A stretch of 54,033 nt of DNA from an uncultured Azospirillum sp. (GTDB lineage Bacteria > Pseudomonadota > Alphaproteobacteria > Azospirillales > Azospirillaceae), in assembly GCF_946480385.1 (NCBI RefSeq), contig NZ_CAMLJP010000031.1, forward strand, positions 1 to 54,033, written 5' to 3'. This document shows positions 25,465 through 35,728 of the stretch, piece by piece (position 1 is the first letter of the stretch; each line of letters opens with the position of its first letter). The translations under genes were made by a program, and so were the position numbers. Under the pieces are notes generated by a model. The model saw only the letters and a list, made by a program, of their open reading frames with translations, searched no databases and was not told the DNA's origin.

Positions 25465-27132
25465 ATGGGCGACGGGAACGGACGGTTTCGCAGCGGCATG
25501 GCGCGCCTTGCCTATGGGAATCCCCTCTACGCCCTGATGCTGGGCGGCAAGGCGCCGGGTGCGCTGGCGGTGATCCCGCCCGATCCCTGGCCGGGCGACA
25601 CCGACACCGGCAACGCCATGCTGGCCGGCCGCATGAGCTTCGCTGGGCAGCCGGTCATGGTCGATCCCAACGGTGCGCCCAACTGGCGGCCCCAGGGCGC
25701 CAGCGTCGGTTGGTTGCGTGCCGCCCATGGGTTCGAGTGGCTGCGCGACCTGCGGGCGGTCGGCGGCGACACCGCGCGGCGCCGGGCGCGGGTGCTGGTG
25801 TGGTCGTGGCTGGACCAGAATGGCGGCTGGCACGCGCAGAGCTGGGCGCCCGACGTTCTGGGCGTGCGGCTGGCCAGTTGGATCGGTCTGCATGACTTCT
25901 ACTGCGCGTCCGCCGACGACGAGTTCCGTGCGCGGGTGTTCGAGAGCATGGCCCGCCAGCTTCGCCACCTGCTGCGGGTGGCGCCGGCCAAGCTTGACGG
26001 CGAACGGCTGATCGGCGCGATCAAGGGCCTGCTTTATGGCGGCTATTGCCTGCCCGACCAGGACAAGGCGGCGCGGGAGGCGTTGCGCCTGCTCGACAAG
26101 GAGCTGCCGCGCCAGATCCTGCCCGACGGCGGCCATGTCGAGCGCAACCCGTCGATCCAGATGCGGGTTCTGCGCGACCTGATCGACATGCGCGCCGTGC
26201 TGCGCGTGGCAAAGGAGGAGGTGCCGGAAAGCCTCCAGCACGCCATTGACCGCATGACGCCGGCCTTGCGTTTCTTCCGCCATGTCGATGGCGGGCTCGC
26301 CCTGTTCAACGGCGGGCGGGAGGAGGAGCCGGCGCTGATCGACACGGTGTTGGCCCAGGCCGACGCCCGCGGCCGTCCGCTGAAAAGCGCGCCGCACACC
26401 GGATTCGAGCGTCTGCTCGCCGGGCGCACGCTGGTTCTGCTCGACACCGGCGCGCCGCCGCCGGTCGGGCTGGACCGCACCGCCCATGCCGGCACCCTGT
26501 CGATGGAGGTCTCCGTCAACAAGGAGCGGCTGATCGTCAATTGCGGCAGCCATCCGTCCCATCGCGGTCCCTGGCGTGCGGCGCTGGCCGGGACCTCCGC
26601 CCATTCGACCATGGTGGTGGCCGACACCAACTCGTCGGAAGTGCTGGAGAAGGGCGGTCTGGGCCGCCGGCCGACGAATGTCAGCTGCGAACGGCAGGAA
26701 TCGGACGGTGCCATGCTGGTGGTCGCCAGCCACAACGGCTACAGCAAGGGCTTCGGCCTGCTGCACCGGCGCCGCGTCTATCTGGCCGATAATGGAGAGG
26801 ATCTGCGCGGCGAGGACACGCTGGAGCCGGTGATCGGCGCCACGCCGCAGCCGCAGCCCTACGCCATCCGCTTCCACCTGCATCCCTATGTCGAGGTGGT
26901 GCCGGTCCAAGGGCAGGGCGATGGGCGCAACGATCAGGTGTTGTTGCGCCTGCCCAGCGGCAATGCCTGGCGCATGCGGGTGACCGGCGCCGTGCTGGAG
27001 GTGGCGGAGAGCGTCTATCTCGGCAGCGGGGACGAGCCGCGCCGCAGCCGGCAGATCATGATGCAGGGACAATGCGGCCCCGAAGGCCTGACGGTGAAAT
27101 GGGCCTTGCGCCGCGAGCGCAAGGCGGCGTAA
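25465..27132 (+). CDS. Heparinase II/III-family protein
   Basis: A 555-residue protein starting at ATG 25465 with AAGGAG 9 bases upstream. The N-terminal half (about 60-280) is an all-helical toroid rich in Trp/Arg (SWLDQNGGWHAQSWAPDVL), and the C-terminal half (about 290-545) is the beta-sandwich of the heparinase II/III family, with SHPSHRGPWRAALAGTSAHS and ASHNGYSKGF. Family members are polysaccharide lyases, but in Alphaproteobacteria this cytosolic form, with no signal peptide, sits between rsmB and purH and its substrate is unknown. Confidence 0.87.
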   Translation: MGDGNGRFRSGMARLAYGNPLYALMLGGKAPGALAVIPPDPWPGDTDTGNAMLAGRMSFAGQPVMVDPNGAPNWRPQGASVGWLRAAHGFEWLRDLRAVGGDTARRRARVLVWSWLDQNGGWHAQSWAPDVLGVRLASWIGLHDFYCASADDEFRARVFESMARQLRHLLRVAPAKLDGERLIGAIKGLLYGGYCLPDQDKAAREALRLLDKELPRQILPDGGHVERNPSIQMRVLRDLIDMRAVLRVAKEEVPESLQHAIDRMTPALRFFRHVDGGLALFNGGREEEPALIDTVLAQADARGRPLKSAPHTGFERLLAGRTLVLLDTGAPPPVGLDRTAHAGTLSMEVSVNKERLIVNCGSHPSHRGPWRAALAGTSAHSTMVVADTNSSEVLEKGGLGRRPTNVSCERQESDGAMLVVASHNGYSKGFGLLHRRRVYLADNGEDLRGEDTLEPVIGATPQPQPYAIRFHLHPYVEVVPVQGQGDGRNDQVLLRLPSGNAWRMRVTGAVLEVAESVYLGSGDEPRRSRQIMMQGQCGPEGLTVKWALRRERKAA

Positions 27133-27237
27133 ATCGCGCCCATCCGCGGTGGCCGGGCCTATTCCGTTCGGAAGAGGCGTGGAAACACGGATGAACACGG
27201 GATTTGGGGCACGGACGACCACGGGACTCGTCACGCC

Positions 27238-27293
27238 GTGCTTATCCATGTCCGTCCTGGCCGGCATCGCCGGGGGCGGGCGGGGATAAGCAC
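27238..27293. repeat. Inverted repeat in the heparinase-purH gap
   Basis: GTGCTTATCC (27238-27247) is repeated as GGATAAGCAC (27284-27293). The surrounding 27180-27345 also has several copies of an ACACGG/CCGTGT-like hexamer in both orientations, suggesting a dispersed intergenic repeat. Confidence 0.4.
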
Positions 27294-27403
27294 AGCCGAG
27301 CGGTATTTCCGTGGCCGTCCGTGCTTTTCTTCTTCCGTGCTTGTCCGGGTCTCCCCGGTTGCCTGCGGCCCAACGCACCACCCGCAGCGATCAGGATGAC
27401 GCC

Positions 27404-29008
27404 ATGAGCCCGCCCAAAGCCAACCACGCCCCCGCCCCCGACAAGGTCCGCATCACCCGCGCCCTGATTTCCGTGTCAGACAAGGCCGGTCTGGTGGAGC
27501 TGGGCAAGGCGCTCGCCGCCCGCGGTGTCGAGATCCTGTCGACCGGCGGCTCGGCCCAGCGTCTGGCCGAGGCCGGCGTCCCGGTGAAGGAGGTCTCCGA
27601 CCACACCGGCTTTCCGGAGATCATGGACGGCCGCGTCAAGACGCTGCACCCGCGCGTCCATGGCGGCATCCTGGCCCGCCGCGACATCCATGCCGACGCG
27701 ATGGCGCAGCACGACATCCCCGGCATCGATCTGGTGGTGGTCAACCTCTACCCGTTCGAGGCGACGGTCGCCAAGGGCGCGGCCTATGACGACTGCGTCG
27801 AGAACATCGACATCGGCGGGCCGGCGATGATCCGCGCCGCCGCCAAGAACCACGATTTCGTCGCCATCGTCACCGAGCCGTCCGATTACGAGGCGGTGCT
27901 GGACGAGCTGGCGACCCATGACGGCTGCGTCACGCTGGCCCTGCGCCGCAAGCTGGCACAGCGCGCCTATGCCCGCACTGCCGCCTACGACGCCGCCATC
28001 TCGACCTGGCTGGCCGGCCAGCTGGGCGAGACCTTCCCGCCGCGCACCACCCTGTCGGGATCCCTGGCCCAGACCCTGCGCTATGGCGAGAACCCGCACC
28101 AGCAGGCGGCCTTCTACGTCACCGGCGAGAAGCGTCCGGGCGTCGCCACCGCCGTGCAGCTGCAGGGCAAGGAGCTGTCCTACAACAACCTGAACGACAC
28201 CGACGCCGCCTTCGAGCTGGTGGCGGAGTTCGAGCAGCCGGCCGTCGCCATCATCAAGCACGCCAACCCCTGCGGCGTTGCCCAGGGTGCCAACCTGCTG
28301 GAGGCCTACAGGTCGGCCCTGCTGTGCGACCCGGTCAGCGCCTTCGGCGGCATCATCGCCGTCAACCGCAGCCTGGACGCCGAGACGGCCGAGGAAATCT
28401 CCAAGCTGTTCGCCGAGGTGGTGATCGCTCCGGACGCCGACGAGGCCGCCCGCGCCCTGCTGGCGACCAAGAAGAACCTGCGCGTCCTGCTGACCAAGGA
28501 CGTGCCGGACCCGGCCGAGCCCGGCATGACGATCAAGCAGCTGTCGGGCGGCTTCCTGCTGCAGAACCGCGACAGCGGCCGCGTCAACCCGGCCGAGCTG
28601 AAGGTCGTCACCAAGCGGGCGCCGACCGAACAGGAATTTGCCGACCTGCTGTTCGCCTTCCGCGTCGCCAAGCACGTCAAGTCGAACGCCATCGTCTATG
28701 CCAAGAACGGCGCCACGGTGGGCGTCGGTGCCGGCCAGATGAGCCGTGTGGATTCGGCCCGCATCGCCGCCATCAAGTCGGCCGAAGCCGCCAAGGCCGC
28801 CGGCCTGTCGGAGCCGCTGACCAAGGGCTCGGTCGTCGCGTCGGATGCCTTCTTCCCCTTCGCCGATGGCCTGCTGGCCGCGGCGGAAGCGGGGGTGACG
28901 GCGGTGATCCAGCCGGGTGGTTCGATCCGCGACGCCGACGTCATCGCCGCCGCGGACGAAAAGGGTCTGGCGATGGTGCTGACCGGAATGCGGCACTTCC
29001 GGCATTGA
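27404..29008 (+). CDS. purH: Bifunctional AICAR transformylase/IMP cyclohydrolase
   Basis: A 534-residue enzyme for the last two steps of IMP synthesis, starting at ATG 27404 behind AGGATGA (a GTG at 27311 would add 31 unrelated residues). The N-terminal MGS-like IMP cyclohydrolase domain carries [13 protein letters not shown] and [20 protein letters not shown]. The C-terminal transformylase domain includes the catalytic K-H-x-NPCG motif ([10 protein letters not shown]) and the [12 protein letters not shown] tail. Length and domain order are standard. It follows the heparinase-like gene on the same strand; a repeat cluster follows its stop. Confidence 0.98.
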   Translation: MSPPKANHAPAPDKVRITRALISVSDKAGLVELGKALAARGVEILSTGGSAQRLAEAGVPVKEVSDHTGFPEIMDGRVKTLHPRVHGGILARRDIHADAMAQHDIPGIDLVVVNLYPFEATVAKGAAYDDCVENIDIGGPAMIRAAAKNHDFVAIVTEPSDYEAVLDELATHDGCVTLALRRKLAQRAYARTAAYDAAISTWLAGQLGETFPPRTTLSGSLAQTLRYGENPHQQAAFYVTGEKRPGVATAVQLQGKELSYNNLNDTDAAFELVAEFEQPAVAIIKHANPCGVAQGANLLEAYRSALLCDPVSAFGGIIAVNRSLDAETAEEISKLFAEVVIAPDADEAARALLATKKNLRVLLTKDVPDPAEPGMTIKQLSGGFLLQNRDSGRVNPAELKVVTKRAPTEQEFADLLFAFRVAKHVKSNAIVYAKNGATVGVGAGQMSRVDSARIAAIKSAEAAKAAGLSEPLTKGSVVASDAFFPFADGLLAAAEAGVTAVIQPGGSIRDADVIAAADEKGLAMVLTGMRHFRH

Positions 29009-29020
29009 GGTGGTGATAAC

Positions 29021-29174
29021 TCTCCCTCTCCCGCCTCGGGAGAGGGAAGGGGCCCATGCAAAGCATGGGAAGGGTGAGGGGTCAGGCAAGGATCATAAAT
29101 CCATGTCCGCAATGCCCCTCACCCTCCCCACCGCTTCGCGGCGGGTCCCCTCCCTCTCCCGGGGCGGGAGAGGG
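29021..29174. repeat. Paired palindromic intergenic repeat (REP-like)
   Basis: Two nearly identical palindromes, CCCTCTCCCG-cct-CGGGAGAGGG (29024-29046) and CCCTCTCCCG-ggg-CGGGAGAGGG (29152-29174), flank an inverted pair AGGGTGAGGGG (29071-29081)/CCCCTCACCCT (29115-29125) and a hairpin CCCATGC-aaa-GCATGGG (29053-29069). Such elements recur between genes in many proteobacterial genomes and may end transcription of purH and rpoH. Confidence 0.7.
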
Positions 29175-29181
29175 CTCTACC

Positions 29182-30078
<897 letters not shown>

Positions 30079-30361
30079 CCGTCCCTTCCTTCCCGTCTGG
30101 GCGGCATCGTGTTCCTTCGCATATCCCCGTACTATCGGGTCTTCGCCGCTTTGCCGCCTGCCCCCGGTCGATGCCGTCGGGTTAGACAACAAGCATGAGC
30201 GCGCCCTGTTGCGGAATCATACGCAGGTGTAGGGGGAGCGGATCACAGGGAACGGAGATTTTTTGCCGGCAGCCCAGGAAACGGCTGTCGGATGTGTGGC
30301 CGGACCTATACGGGCGAAGGGGGCGGACGGGCTGAAAGGTCAGGCTGGACCTAAGGATGGG

Positions 30362-31345
30362 TCACGCTTGGAAAAGGTCCAGCATTTCGCCGAAAGAATC
30401 GAAACAGGCGCAAACGAGGTGGCCGCCGCGGCCGCAGCCGCCGTCCAGCGTCACCGTCACCGGTCCGACATCTACGCCGGGGTTTTCCGGCGCCCAGCCG
30501 GGATCGTAGCCGCGCACCAGACGATTGAAGCCGCCATAGGTCTGCTCCAGCCGGGCGAAGCCGGTGCTGCCCCACCAGAAGGCGTCGCCCTGGCCGGTCA
30601 GCGGGCGCCGGGGATCAATGCCGGAATTGACCAGCAGCAGGCTTCCGCCGCCGCGGCTGTTGCCGGTCCAGCCATCGCCGCCGGGTGCCCCATCGGGTGC
30701 CCCGTCATTTGCGGCCCCGCCATTCGCGGCAGTGTCATTCGCAGGCCCGCCGGTGTAGGCGGCGCGGCGCAGGGCGTTGAACAACTGCTCATGTCCCGGC
30801 CGCGCGGCCACCGCCTGCCGAAGCTCACGCGTCCAGCGGCCCAGCATCACCGCACCGCCGCGCGCCGCCGCCATTCCGGCATCCAGGTTGCCGCCATAGG
30901 CGGCGAGCGTCGGCGCCACGCCCTGACGCAGCATCCAGTCCAGCACCGTGCGGGGATCGGGAGCGAAATGGAGTTGCAGCAACTTCTGCCACATCTCCTC
31001 CTGCTGGCCGCGCAGATAGACGATGTCCGACGCGATCATGCCCGGCATCGCCAGCAGGGCGATTCGGAAGGCCAGCAGACGGTCGATGGTTTCCACCACT
31101 TGGTCGCCGAAGCCGATCATGTTGCCGAGATAGACCAGCCGGTCGCCAGGGCGGAATCGCTGGCCGATGGCGTGATGGATCAAATCCAGCCGGTCGGGTT
31201 GCGCATGGATGGCGCCGATGGCCCAGACGCGGCGCGGCCGGCCGAGCGAGGCGAAACGGCTGCCATCCTCGACGGCACCGACGATGCTCGCGGCATGGCG
31301 GTTGGCCTGACGGTTGGGAAGAGCAAGGCGCGGCGGCAGACCCAA
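30362..31345 (-). CDS. Degenerate metallophosphoesterase-like protein
   Basis: A 327-residue protein whose only in-frame start near the domain is TTG 31345, with AGGGAA 6 bases upstream; the next in-frame Met is within the domain. Its opening, RRVWAIGAIHAQPDRL and GDRLVYLGNMIG, mirrors the GDIHG and GDxVDRG motifs of calcineurin-like phosphoesterases, but the metal-binding Asp and His are substituted, so catalysis is doubtful. Residues around 200-235 form a low-complexity Gly/Ala/Asn/Asp repeat. No partner genes are evident. It sits between rpoH and carD on the same strand. Confidence 0.68.
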   Translation of the reverse strand: MGLPPRLALPNRQANRHAASIVGAVEDGSRFASLGRPRRVWAIGAIHAQPDRLDLIHHAIGQRFRPGDRLVYLGNMIGFGDQVVETIDRLLAFRIALLAMPGMIASDIVYLRGQQEEMWQKLLQLHFAPDPRTVLDWMLRQGVAPTLAAYGGNLDAGMAAARGGAVMLGRWTRELRQAVAARPGHEQLFNALRRAAYTGGPANDTAANGGAANDGAPDGAPGGDGWTGNSRGGGSLLLVNSGIDPRRPLTGQGDAFWWGSTGFARLEQTYGGFNRLVRGYDPGWAPENPGVDVGPVTVTLDGGCGRGGHLVCACFDSFGEMLDLFQA

Positions 31346-31442
31346 ACTGGATTCCCTTCGACGTCGTTCGCGAAGTCGTTCCGGCGGCGTCTGCCGGAAG
31401 GCGGCGGGAGTTTAGGCGTGTCATGCCACGGAAACAAAGGCG

Positions 31443-31488
31443 AAAAACGAGACGGGCGCGCGGCGTGACGTAGCAGCCGCGCGCCCGT
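31443..31488 (-). terminator. carD terminator
   Basis: A perfect 13-bp stem: ACGGGCGCGCGGC (31452-31464) with GCCGCGCGCCCGT (31476-31488). Reading leftward it is followed by a T-rich stretch (31447-31443), 47 bp after the carD stop. Confidence 0.8.
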
Positions 31489-31534
31489 TCGTGTCACGGA
31501 CGTATAGGAGGAGCCTGGAACCCAGGCCCTGGAC

Positions 31535-32035
31535 TCAGGCGGCCTTGGACAGCACCGATTCCAGACGCTCCGTCGCCTTGGTCTCGTCGATCTTCTCGAC
31601 GGCGGCCAACTCGCGGGCCAGACGCTCCAGGGCGGCCTGATAAATCTGGCGCTCGCTGTAGGACTGGTCGGACTGGTCGGCGCCGCGGTACAGGTCGCGC
31701 ACCACCTCGGCGATGGACACCGGGTCGCCGGAGTTGATCTTGGCCTCATACTCCTGGGCGCGGCGGCTCCACATGGTGCGGCGGACGCGCGAACGGCCCT
31801 GCAGCGTCTCCAGCGCGACCTTGATGCGGTCCTTGGAGGATAGGCGGCGCAGGCCGGCGTTGCGGGCCTTGGTGACCGGAACCTTGAGCGTCATGCGCTC
31901 TTTCTCAAACGTGATCGCGTAGAGTTGAACCTCGAGTCCGGCAATGCTGTGGGTCTCGATCCCTTCGACCCGACCGACGCCATGAGCCGGATAAACGACG
32001 AAGTCACCGGCTTCGAAGTCAAGCTTGTTCGACAT
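31535..32035 (-). CDS. carD: CarD-family transcription regulator
   Basis: A 166-residue protein. Residues 1-65 are the CarD/TRCF Tudor-like RNA-polymerase-interacting domain, starting DFEAGDFVVYPAHGVGRVEGIE. The C-terminal 100 residues are helical, with the DNA-binding RRTMWSRRAQEYEAKINSG segment. CarD/CdnL stabilises the RNA polymerase open complex at rRNA and other promoters. Length is typical for Alphaproteobacteria. It is monocistronic, with a strong terminator downstream. Confidence 0.95.
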   Translation of the reverse strand: MSNKLDFEAGDFVVYPAHGVGRVEGIETHSIAGLEVQLYAITFEKERMTLKVPVTKARNAGLRRLSSKDRIKVALETLQGRSRVRRTMWSRRAQEYEAKINSGDPVSIAEVVRDLYRGADQSDQSYSERQIYQAALERLARELAAVEKIDETKATERLESVLSKAA

Positions 32036-32387
32036 GTGGATTGGCTCTCACTTCTCGCGATCACGCCATTTTGCCGCCCCGGTGGAAGGGACGAAAAAGG
32101 ACCCCGGACAGTTATGGCGCCGTGGGGATGGGACCCATCCACGACGATCACAAAAGCCACAGGTCCTGGAGCGTAGGGAAAACCGGCAATGGCGCGGAGG
32201 CCGGCTCCGGTCGCGCATTATAGCGATGTTACGCCCGAGTTACAAAGGGAACGCGCAATCTACCGGGCGGAAATCGTCCATCGCCCGGCCATGGCCGCCC
32301 CGTCGATTTTGCATAGCAACATCGGGGAGTGCAATCGGTTGATGCAGCCCGACTCGGAATAGCCGGGCCGCATCCGCTGGTCCGGCC
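32036..32387. other. Intergenic stretch between carD and fdxA
   Basis: About 350 bp with no gene. It holds the carD promoter region and the fdxA terminator. Nothing else stood out. Confidence 0.5.
32341..32374 (-). terminator. fdxA terminator hairpin
   Basis: GATGCGGCCCG (32374-32364) pairs with CGGGCTGCATC (32351-32341) allowing one G-U pair, over a 12-base loop, 14 bp after the fdxA stop. Confidence 0.55.
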
Positions 32388-32720
32388 TCAGCCGCCCGCC
32401 TTCGGAGAGAAGTACTTCTCGAACTTGCCGTCGACGCCCTTGAACTCGTCGGCGTCGGGCGGCGCGTCCTTCTTGCGGGTGATGTTCGGCCACTGGCCGG
32501 AATAGTCGCGGTTCATCTCCAGCCACTTGGTCGCGCGGTCGTCGGTATCGGGGACGATCGCTTCGGCCGGGCATTCCGGCTCGCACACGCCGCAGTCGAT
32601 GCACTCGTCCGGGTGGATGACCAGCATGTTCTCACCCTCGTAGAAGCAATCCACGGGGCAGACTTCGACGCAGTCGGTGTACTTGCACTTGATGCAGCCG
32701 TCGGTGACGACGTAGGGCAT
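32388..32720 (-). CDS. fdxA: Seven-iron ferredoxin
   Basis: A 110-residue ferredoxin of the Azotobacter FdI type. The first cluster motif [18 protein letters not shown] (about 9-26) lacks the regular fourth spacing and would bind a [3Fe-4S] cluster, and [12 protein letters not shown] (about 40-51) binds a [4Fe-4S] cluster. The C-terminal tail (60-110) is characteristic of FdxA. It transfers electrons at low potential. It stands alone, downstream of a LysR gene on the same strand. Confidence 0.95.
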   Translation of the reverse strand: MPYVVTDGCIKCKYTDCVEVCPVDCFYEGENMLVIHPDECIDCGVCEPECPAEAIVPDTDDRATKWLEMNRDYSGQWPNITRKKDAPPDADEFKGVDGKFEKYFSPKAGG

Positions 32721-32806
32721 GATCTCTTCTCCGCTGTTCCGGCCGGCGGTGCCGGCGGGACTGGGCACGCGCATGGCACCGGGCCGGATGGCCAACCCGC
32801 GCCTGC

Positions 32807-33751
32807 CTAGCATGCCGCAGACGAGCCGTTCAACCCTGCGCGTGATGTGGGCGACCCTGTCGCACCCCGGACAGCCTCTTCCAAAGCGGCAACGGAAGCG
32901 GTGTCCCCGGAGAAGGCCTCGAGAAAAGCGCGCAGACTGGCGGTCTCGATGGCGTCGGTGCGGCGCACGAACTGCGTCGGCATGCGGCCCAGCGCGTCCG
33001 GCAGCGGCCGGGCGACCAGCAGTTCGCGCCAGGGATCGCGCTCCACCACCGAGCGCGGGATGACCGTCACCCCCATGCCGGCGCCGACGCAGCCCAGGAT
33101 GGCGTCCAGCGCGCCGAACTCCATGACGCGGAAGGGCACGCGCCCGGCCTCGCGCATCGCCATTTCCGCCCGGCCGCGATAGGCGCAGGCGCGGCCGAAG
33201 GCGATCAGGGTGCGGCGCGCGGAGTCGGTGGTCAGCCCGGCGGCCGGTTCGGCCAGCACCAGTTCCTCGTCGAAGATGCGCCGGGCGATCAGGTCGGGAT
33301 GCGCCACCTCGCCGCCGACGAAGGCGCCGTCCAGCCGCCCGGCCAGCACGTCGCCCAGCAGGGTCTCGGTCGGGCCGGGGGTGATGGTCAGCTCCACATC
33401 GGGATGGTCGCGGTGGAAACGGGCCAGGACCGGCGGCAGCCGCACCGCGGCGGTCGATTCCATGCTGCCCACCGCCAGCCGGCCGCCGCGCCCGGCCGCC
33501 TCCGCCACCGCGTCGCGGGCCTGGGCGACCAGCCGCAACACCCGGTCGGCATAGCCGCTGAGCACCCGGCCGGCCGGCGTCGGCTCCATTCCGCGGCTGA
33601 GGCGCAGGAACAGGTCGACGCCCAAATCCTCCTCCAGCCGCTTGATCCGCGCGGTGACGTTGGACTGTACGCAGTTCAGCGCCTCCGCCGCCCGGCTGAC
33701 GCTGCCGGTGTCGGCCACCGCCTTCACCACCCGCAAACCGGCCAGATCCAT
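32807..33751 (-). CDS. LysR-family transcriptional regulator
   Basis: A 314-residue LysR protein; ATG 33751 (MDLAGL) is chosen over an upstream in-frame start at 33784. The DNA-binding helix-turn-helix (2-60) includes [25 protein letters not shown]. The effector-binding domain spans 90-290. It resembles YofA/GltR-type regulators. It is divergent from an MFS gene, and two GAACGGTTC palindromes lie between them, so it probably controls that transporter. Confidence 0.93.
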   Translation of the reverse strand: MDLAGLRVVKAVADTGSVSRAAEALNCVQSNVTARIKRLEEDLGVDLFLRLSRGMEPTPAGRVLSGYADRVLRLVAQARDAVAEAAGRGGRLAVGSMESTAAVRLPPVLARFHRDHPDVELTITPGPTETLLGDVLAGRLDGAFVGGEVAHPDLIARRIFDEELVLAEPAAGLTTDSARRTLIAFGRACAYRGRAEMAMREAGRVPFRVMEFGALDAILGCVGAGMGVTVIPRSVVERDPWRELLVARPLPDALGRMPTQFVRRTDAIETASLRAFLEAFSGDTASVAALEEAVRGATGSPTSRAGLNGSSAAC

Positions 33752-33877
33752 AGCAACTTCTCCCCAACCGTCGGTGTATGGCACCCATCACTGAAAGTGG
33801 AGCTTATCATCAGAACAATTCATTGGAAATGAGAGCAGTGCCGCGGCCATGATGAACCACAAATCAATCGGCCGGCC

Positions 33878-33903
33878 GAACGGTTCGTTTTTCCGAACGG
33901 TTC
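33878..33903. promoter_or_regulatory. Twin GAACGGTTC palindromes in LysR/MFS gap
   Basis: GAACGGTTC occurs at 33878-33886 and 33895-33903, each a 4+1+4 inverted repeat and 17 bp apart, about 40-65 bp upstream of the MFS start. The extended core CGGCCGAAC repeats near 33920. They are good operator candidates for the divergent LysR protein. Confidence 0.5.
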
Positions 33904-33944
33904 CTGTCTCAACGAGCCGGCCGAACACCGAGAGGGCGTGGATC

Positions 33945-35159
33945 ATGGTTCGGGTGCTGGTTGGCGGCGTGATCGGGCTCGCCATCGCAATGGGTGTCGC
34001 GCGCTTCGCCTTCACCCCGATCCTGCCGGCGATGCAGGAGGCCACCGGGCTGAGGGCCGACGGGGCGGGACTGCTCGCCTCGCTGAATTACCTGGGCTAT
34101 TTCGTCGGGGCGCTGGGTGCCGGTCTGGTGCCGCACGGCCCGACGCGGACCGCCGTGTTCCGGCTGTCGCTGCTGGTCAGCGTCGCCACCACCGCGGCGA
34201 TGGGGCTCGATCTGGGGGACGCCGGGCAGGCGATGCCGGTCTGGCTGGTCCTGCGCTTCCTGTCGGGGGTGTCGAGTGCCGGCATCTTCATCCTGGGCAT
34301 CGCCATGGTTCTGGACACGCTGACCCGCGGCGGCGGGGAGCGGCTGGCCGGCTGGCTCTACACCGGGATCGGGGTGGGCATCGCCGCGTCCGGGCTGTTC
34401 GTCGCGTTGTTCGGCGGGCGGCTGGGCTGGGACGGCGATTGGCTGGCTTTGGGGGCGATCTGTGCCGTGCTGGGGCTGATGCCCGGCCTCTGGGTGCGCG
34501 ATCCGCCGCCGCGAAGCCATGCGGCGGTCGCCAAGGCGGAGGGGGCCGCCCCGGCGCGGACGGGTGGGCTGTCGGCGCCGCTGCTGCTGCTGACGGTCGC
34601 CTATTTCCTGGAGGGCGGCGGCTATATCGTGTCGGCCACCTTCCTGGTGTCGATCCTGAAGACCGATCCCGGCACCGCCGCGGTGGGCGAGGCCGCCTGG
34701 ATGGTCGTCGGCATCGGGGCGATGGGCGCCGGGGTGTTCTGGGCCGCGGTCGCCCGGCGCACCAACAGCTGGTGGTCGCTGATCCTGGCGCATCTGACGC
34801 AGACGGTGGCCATCCTGCTGCCGATGACCGGATCGCCCACCGCATCGGTGGTCTCCGCCCTGCTGTTCGGCGGCACCTTCGTCGGGATCGTGTCGCAGGC
34901 CTTCGCGCTGGGGCGCCAACTGTCCGCCGGCGCGTCGGCGCGGGTGGTCGGGGCGCTGACCGCAGCCTATGGGCTGGGGCAGATCATCGGGCCGCTGCCG
35001 GCCGGGCTGGTGGTGACACGCACCGGCAGCTTCAATGCCGCGCTGCTGGGGGCCGCCGCCGCGGTGGTGCTGGGCACGCTGCTGCTGGCGCTCGGCATGG
35101 TGATCGCCGGGCGGCAAGCGTCGGCGGGGTCGGCTTACGCGTCCCCAAAAACTTCGTAA
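33945..35159 (+). CDS. YbfB/YjiJ-family MFS transporter
   Basis: A 404-residue transporter with 12 hydrophobic helices, starting at ATG 33945 behind GAGAGG; the longer frame from 33849 overlaps the operator-like repeats. The YbfB/YjiJ signature is the start: GVIGLAIAMGVARFAFTPIL, then LNYLGYFVGAL. Members move unknown small molecules. It is divergent from a LysR gene, a common pairing for this family. Substrate is unknown. Confidence 0.92.
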   Translation: MVRVLVGGVIGLAIAMGVARFAFTPILPAMQEATGLRADGAGLLASLNYLGYFVGALGAGLVPHGPTRTAVFRLSLLVSVATTAAMGLDLGDAGQAMPVWLVLRFLSGVSSAGIFILGIAMVLDTLTRGGGERLAGWLYTGIGVGIAASGLFVALFGGRLGWDGDWLALGAICAVLGLMPGLWVRDPPPRSHAAVAKAEGAAPARTGGLSAPLLLLTVAYFLEGGGYIVSATFLVSILKTDPGTAAVGEAAWMVVGIGAMGAGVFWAAVARRTNSWWSLILAHLTQTVAILLPMTGSPTASVVSALLFGGTFVGIVSQAFALGRQLSAGASARVVGALTAAYGLGQIIGPLPAGLVVTRTGSFNAALLGAAAAVVLGTLLLALGMVIAGRQASAGSAYASPKTS

Positions 35160-35277
35160 GTATTCGAAAGGTGCGCCTGCGACAATCGGCGCCGCTTTTG
35201 CTGCGATGCCGTTGTTCTCCCCGATCGTCAGCTTTGGCTACAGTCTGGTCCACAACAACCAGAGTCTCGGGGGAGTC

Positions 35278-35688
35278 ATGAAACGCAAGCTGGTTCCGGA
35301 CGTCGTGAAGTCGCAGGAGCTGATCCTGGTGCCGGAGGACACCTCCGTTGCCACCGTATCGAAGATAATGGCCGATAAGAACATCGGCGCGGTGCTGGTG
35401 GTCAATCACGGCGCCCTGATCGGCATCGTCACCGAGCGCGACCTGAACAACAAGGTGCTGTCGAAGGACCTCGACCCGTCGGCGGTGGAGGTGGGGACGG
35501 TGATGACCCGCAACCCCGACAGTCTGCCGCCCGACGCCGATGCGGTCGACGCGCTGAAGCTGATGCACGACAAGCATTACCGCCACCTGCCGATCACCCA
35601 GGGCAAGCGCGCGGTCGGCATCGTGTCGATCCGCGATCTGTTCAAGGTCGCCTACGAGCACATGATGGCCGAACGCGCCGAAGCGTGA
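35278..35688 (+). CDS. CBS-domain-pair protein
   Basis: A 136-residue protein starting at ATG 35278 behind GGGGGAG. It holds two CBS domains and nothing else: residues 12-64 (VATVSKIMADKNIGAVLVV, GIVTERDL) and 75-128 (MTRNPDSLPPDADAVDAL, RHLPIT, GIVSIRDLFK). CBS pairs bind adenine nucleotides and sense energy state or ionic strength. As a free-standing pair it probably regulates another protein. A strong terminator follows. Confidence 0.92.
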   Translation: MKRKLVPDVVKSQELILVPEDTSVATVSKIMADKNIGAVLVVNHGALIGIVTERDLNNKVLSKDLDPSAVEVGTVMTRNPDSLPPDADAVDALKLMHDKHYRHLPITQGKRAVGIVSIRDLFKVAYEHMMAERAEA

Positions 35689-35692
35689 GCTG

Positions 35693-35724
35693 AAAGGGGG
35701 ACGCCGGAAAGGGCGTCCCCCTTT
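35693..35724. terminator. Bidirectional terminator
   Basis: A perfect 13-bp stem: AAAGGGGGACGCC (35693-35705) with GGCGTCCCCCTTT (35712-35724), loop 6. The A/T ends give a partial U tract both ways. It separates the convergent CBS and TerC genes. Confidence 0.8.
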
Positions 35725-35728
35725 GCCG

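Noticed and set aside
25198..27381. A 727-residue minus-strand frame
   Set aside because: It lies opposite the heparinase-like gene and the end of rsmB; composition is that of an antisense frame.
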